Part shown: piece after piece, positions 62,152 through 64,000 of the stretch
Position numbering within the stretch: the first letter of the stretch is position 1
Layout of the letters: every line of letters starts with the position of its first letter
Assembly: GCF_013408415.1 (NCBI RefSeq)
Contig: NZ_JACCAA010000001.1
Coordinates: forward strand, 1,550,001-1,614,000
From: Nocardioides daedukensis
GTDB taxonomy: Bacteria; Actinomycetota; Actinomycetes; Propionibacteriales; Nocardioidaceae
Reading direction: 5' to 3'
Length of the DNA stretch: 64,000 bases
The notes under the pieces: generated by a model
What the model saw: only the letters and a program-made list of their open reading frames with translations
Database searches by the model: none
What the model was told of the DNA's origin: nothing
Translations under genes and position numbers: made by a program

Positions 62152-62451
62152 CTAGCCCGCGCCCTCGTCACCGGCAAGTCGCTCGTTGAGTTGGTCTGCG
62201 ATCTTCTCTAGGCGCGTGACCTGTCCCCATGAGGCCACCATGTGGTCGAAGACCACTTCGCCGGCACTGGTCGTGGCCACCAGGACAGCGGCGGTGAGCC
62301 CCTGGCGTTGTCGGGCCACGTGGAGCGAGCTGACCTCGCTCAACGCGAGCGCCATCTCACTCCCAGCCGTCTCGCGTACTGACGTGTTGTCGATGATGAC
62401 GGCCGCGCCGCGGAGCCAGGACACGAGGTAGACGAGGCTGGTGCTGTCCAC
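62152..62451 (-). CDS. Small hypothetical protein in the island
   Basis: A 99-residue protein from GTG 62451. The sequence (AAVIIDNTSVRETAGSEMALALSEVSSLHVARQRQGLTAAVLVATTSAGEVVF...VTRLEKIADQLNERL) looks like a genuine alpha/beta protein, with a helical C-terminus. No family is recognised. It follows the candidate immunity gene by 38 bp in the same direction, so it may be part of the toxin-immunity unit or the remnant of an older one. Confidence 0.45.
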   Translation of the reverse strand: MDSTSLVYLVSWLRGAAVIIDNTSVRETAGSEMALALSEVSSLHVARQRQGLTAAVLVATTSAGEVVFDHMVASWGQVTRLEKIADQLNERLAGDEGAG

Positions 62452-62489
62452 ACCATCGGTATCAGGACACTGGATGTGGCATCGAGAAT

Positions 62490-63053
62490 CTAAGATGCTT
62501 GGTCGCGGATCATCAGTCTTATCCGTTCAGTCCCTGCCCGGAAGATTTGCTGCATCTTGCGCAATTCTGGCTTGGTCCATGCTGGTTCGTAGGGCGGACC
62601 ATCTCGGTGGAATGGATCGATGTTCATTGAAGCGTATAGCTTCGTGTAGGCGCGATCCGCTACCTGGCCATCGAAATGCAATCGATATTTTGTATTCCGA
62701 AGAATATCTTCAAGGAGATTCCAAGCTTCCAAAACTTGTTGACAAGAGTCAGCAAAGGCACCGGAGAGTATCGATGCGTAAGCGCGATCCAGGTCTACAA
62801 CGTTGTGACTGCCGTCGGAGTAGGTCGTTTCTAGGCGAGATATACCTAGTGAGTGCACGGCAGTCTCAATGTCAACTGATGTTGAGCAAATTAGGGGACG
62901 CCCGGGTTCTTGAAGAAGAATCCAGTCAGGAAGATCGGATTCCTCGTCGTCGCTCATGATTTCGGCAACGAACCAGTTGTTCGCGTCAAGAGCGAACTCG
63001 ACCAATTTTGCCCCGACGCTAGAAGGAGGGGCGAGCAGGTACATGTCCATCAT
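62490..63053 (-). CDS. Candidate immunity protein of the Rhs toxin tip
   Basis: A 187-residue soluble, acidic protein ([12 protein letters not shown]..., [22 protein letters not shown]) with a helical second half. Its start overlaps the stop of the Rhs tip (ATGA), the typical link between a polymorphic toxin and its antidote. The sequence is far more AT-rich than the chromosome (40% GC in 62701-62760), as usual for exchanged toxin/immunity cassettes. No known immunity family is recognised, so the role rests on position and composition. Confidence 0.68.
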   Translation of the reverse strand: MMDMYLLAPPSSVGAKLVEFALDANNWFVAEIMSDDEESDLPDWILLQEPGRPLICSTSVDIETAVHSLGISRLETTYSDGSHNVVDLDRAYASILSGAFADSCQQVLEAWNLLEDILRNTKYRLHFDGQVADRAYTKLYASMNIDPFHRDGPPYEPAWTKPELRKMQQIFRAGTERIRLMIRDQAS

Positions 63054-63420
63054 CTCCTGCGGTTGAGGTACTTTTTGACCTTGCTGTAGGTCTCGCTTAC
63101 GTGTCTAGCCTTGGGAGTCTTTGGGTAGCGAGAGCCCATTACTCGACGTACTGCTTGTTCCAGGGTCTCACCTGGGCGTACTCGCTCGCCCTTGGCGAAA
63201 CTGGGCACATCCGAAGATGCTTCTTTGCCCGACTTGCGAGTGGTCTTCTTCTTTTTCTTCCCCTTCGCCTTGTTATAGAGTCGCGTAACCTCTCTCTTGA
63301 CCCAAGCTTTTCCTTTCCAAGCCTGTAGTCCGATGTAGACCAAGGCAGTGACACCAACGATGCGGATAACGGTAGTGGCTGACACTCCAACAACGAGACC
63401 AGCCACAGCCGCCGCGCCCA
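62490..63420. other. Low-GC segment covering the toxin tip and immunity gene
   Basis: A clear drop in GC relative to the flanking chromosome, with A/T-ending codons frequent. A counted sample (62701-62760) has 24 of 60 G/C. The Rhs core to its right returns to high GC, so the boundary coincides with the toxin-tip junction. Confidence 0.75.
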
Positions 63421-63685
63421 TTAGACCCGTGAGGTCGGTGGTGTTGATGGGGTCGGTGGGGTAGGTGTATGCGTTGTCGTTCCCGCCACGGATGGGGTCC
63501 GTCGACAGGAAGCGTCCGGTGGCTGGGTTGTAGAGGCGGGCGCCCATGAGGGTGAGTCCGCCGGTGATGCCGTTGTTTTCGCGGGCGTGGGTGCCGAGCC
63601 AGCCGTACCTGCCGATGCCGGTGACTGCCGGGTCACGGGGTTGGCCGTATTCGGTGTGTCCAGCCCCGAGAAGTTGGTCCACATG
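63050..63685 (-). pseudogene. Rhs/YD-repeat protein C-terminal end with toxin tip, 5' part lost
   Basis: The frame begins within an Rhs core: [48 protein letters not shown], then [17 protein letters not shown], which marks the end of the conserved shell. The remaining 125 residues are the variable tip: a hydrophobic segment (about 20 residues), a Lys-rich stretch, and an end domain [29 protein letters not shown]...[14 protein letters not shown]. Such tips are released as toxins. The upstream Rhs repeats are missing, cut off by the IS3-type element, so this is an orphan cassette. Confidence 0.8.
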
Positions 63686-63761
63686 ATGTGAGAGAACTCG
63701 GTCTGGATCTGGTCGGGGTTCATGGTCGCGACTGGTCCACACTCGGTGGTGGTAGGCACTC

Positions 63762-64000
63762 TCATTCACCCCTCTCACAAGGCGCCGTCGACAACGACGG
63801 CTGGGTCGCAATATACGCGGCGTAGCCGATCGGTGTGCGCATCTGAAGGCCTGAGTGAGGCCGCTCGTGGTTGTAGTGCTCGACCCATTGCCCGATCACG
63901 ACCCGCGCCTCGGCCAGGGAGTGGAAGACCTCGCGATTCAAGAGCTCATCGCGCATCGAGCCGTTGAAGCGTTCGATGAACCCGTTCTGCTGCGGGCTCG
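63762..64000 (-). mobile_element. IS3-family transposase OrfB, C-terminal end (5' part off the window)
   Basis: The last 79 residues of an integrase-type transposase: SPQQNGFIERFNGSMRDELLN carries the catalytic Glu region of the DDE core, followed by [27 protein letters not shown], typical of IS3-family OrfB. The stop is at 63762-63764. The element end must lie between there and about 63690, where Rhs coding begins, but I cannot fix the terminal inverted repeat with one end only. Confidence 0.85.

Noticed and set aside
61468..62211. Plus-strand small frames in the island gap
   Set aside because: They have no ribosome binding sites, no protein-like hydropathy, and partly lie antisense to the IclR remnant.

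Overview
The window is from a high-GC actinobacterium, most likely a Nocardioides or close relative (Propionibacteriales). This rests on GC-rich coding with many GTG starts, a class II (B12-dependent) ribonucleotide reductase next to nrdR, actinobacterial gene neighbourhoods (nrdR - LysM protein - lexA; hflX - dapF - miaA - miaB - gluABCD; rsmI / pmt; tatD - rpfB - ksgA - ispE) and actinobacterial SOS boxes. The genus is inferred from composition and gene order, not from a search.

Layout. 1-2.6 kb: an ADP-ribosylglycohydrolase and a TY-Chap/secretion-chaperone-like gene divergent from an NrtR-like NAD regulator. 2.6-7.1 kb: a DUF3883 remnant, then nrdR-nrdJ behind a control region with paired NrdR boxes and a cluster of DnaA-box-like sites. 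7.1-12.9 kb: a heterodimeric ABC exporter and an SOS module (LysM cell-division-type protein, lexA). 12.9-22.7 kb: secreted phosphatases, a secreted metalloprotease, a DinG/XPD-type helicase, a fused SecDF and an SGNH hydrolase. 22.7-33.3 kb: hflX, dapF, miaA, miaB with small accessory genes between. 33.4-36.8 kb: a glutamate-type ABC importer (gluABCD). 36.8-39.3 kb: hotdog protein, acyl-CoA desaturase, TetR regulator. 39.3-42.5 kb: a tightly coupled four-gene operon with a WXG100-like protein, a DUF1023 alpha/beta hydrolase and a lipoprotein. 42.5-46.1 kb: tam methyltransferase/MarR pair and an ABC-F protein. 46.1-54.2 kb: ispE, ksgA, rpfB, tatD, an MFS gene, rsmI and divergent pmt. 54.3-60.2 kb: membrane and hydrolase genes, then a copper-resistance operon (P1B ATPase, exported protein, copper chaperone, CsoR repressor with its operator).

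The right end (about 60.35-64 kb) is different. It starts at a 44-bp 3' fragment of a tRNA-Ala gene that still has its terminator on the chromosomal side, the usual scar of a tRNA-targeted integrative element. To its right lie an IclR pseudogene, a low-GC segment with an Rhs C-terminal toxin tip and a translationally coupled candidate immunity gene, and the end of an IS3-family transposase running off the window. I read this as one end of a genomic island whose other end lies outside the window.

Most of the window is ordinary chromosome. The parts most worth a second look are the island with its toxin/immunity pair, a palindromic element of about 60 bp dispersed in three intergenic regions, the nrdR control region, the SOS-boxed LysM gene, the asymmetric ABC exporter, the ADP-ribose-linked first operon and the DUF1023/WXG100 operon.
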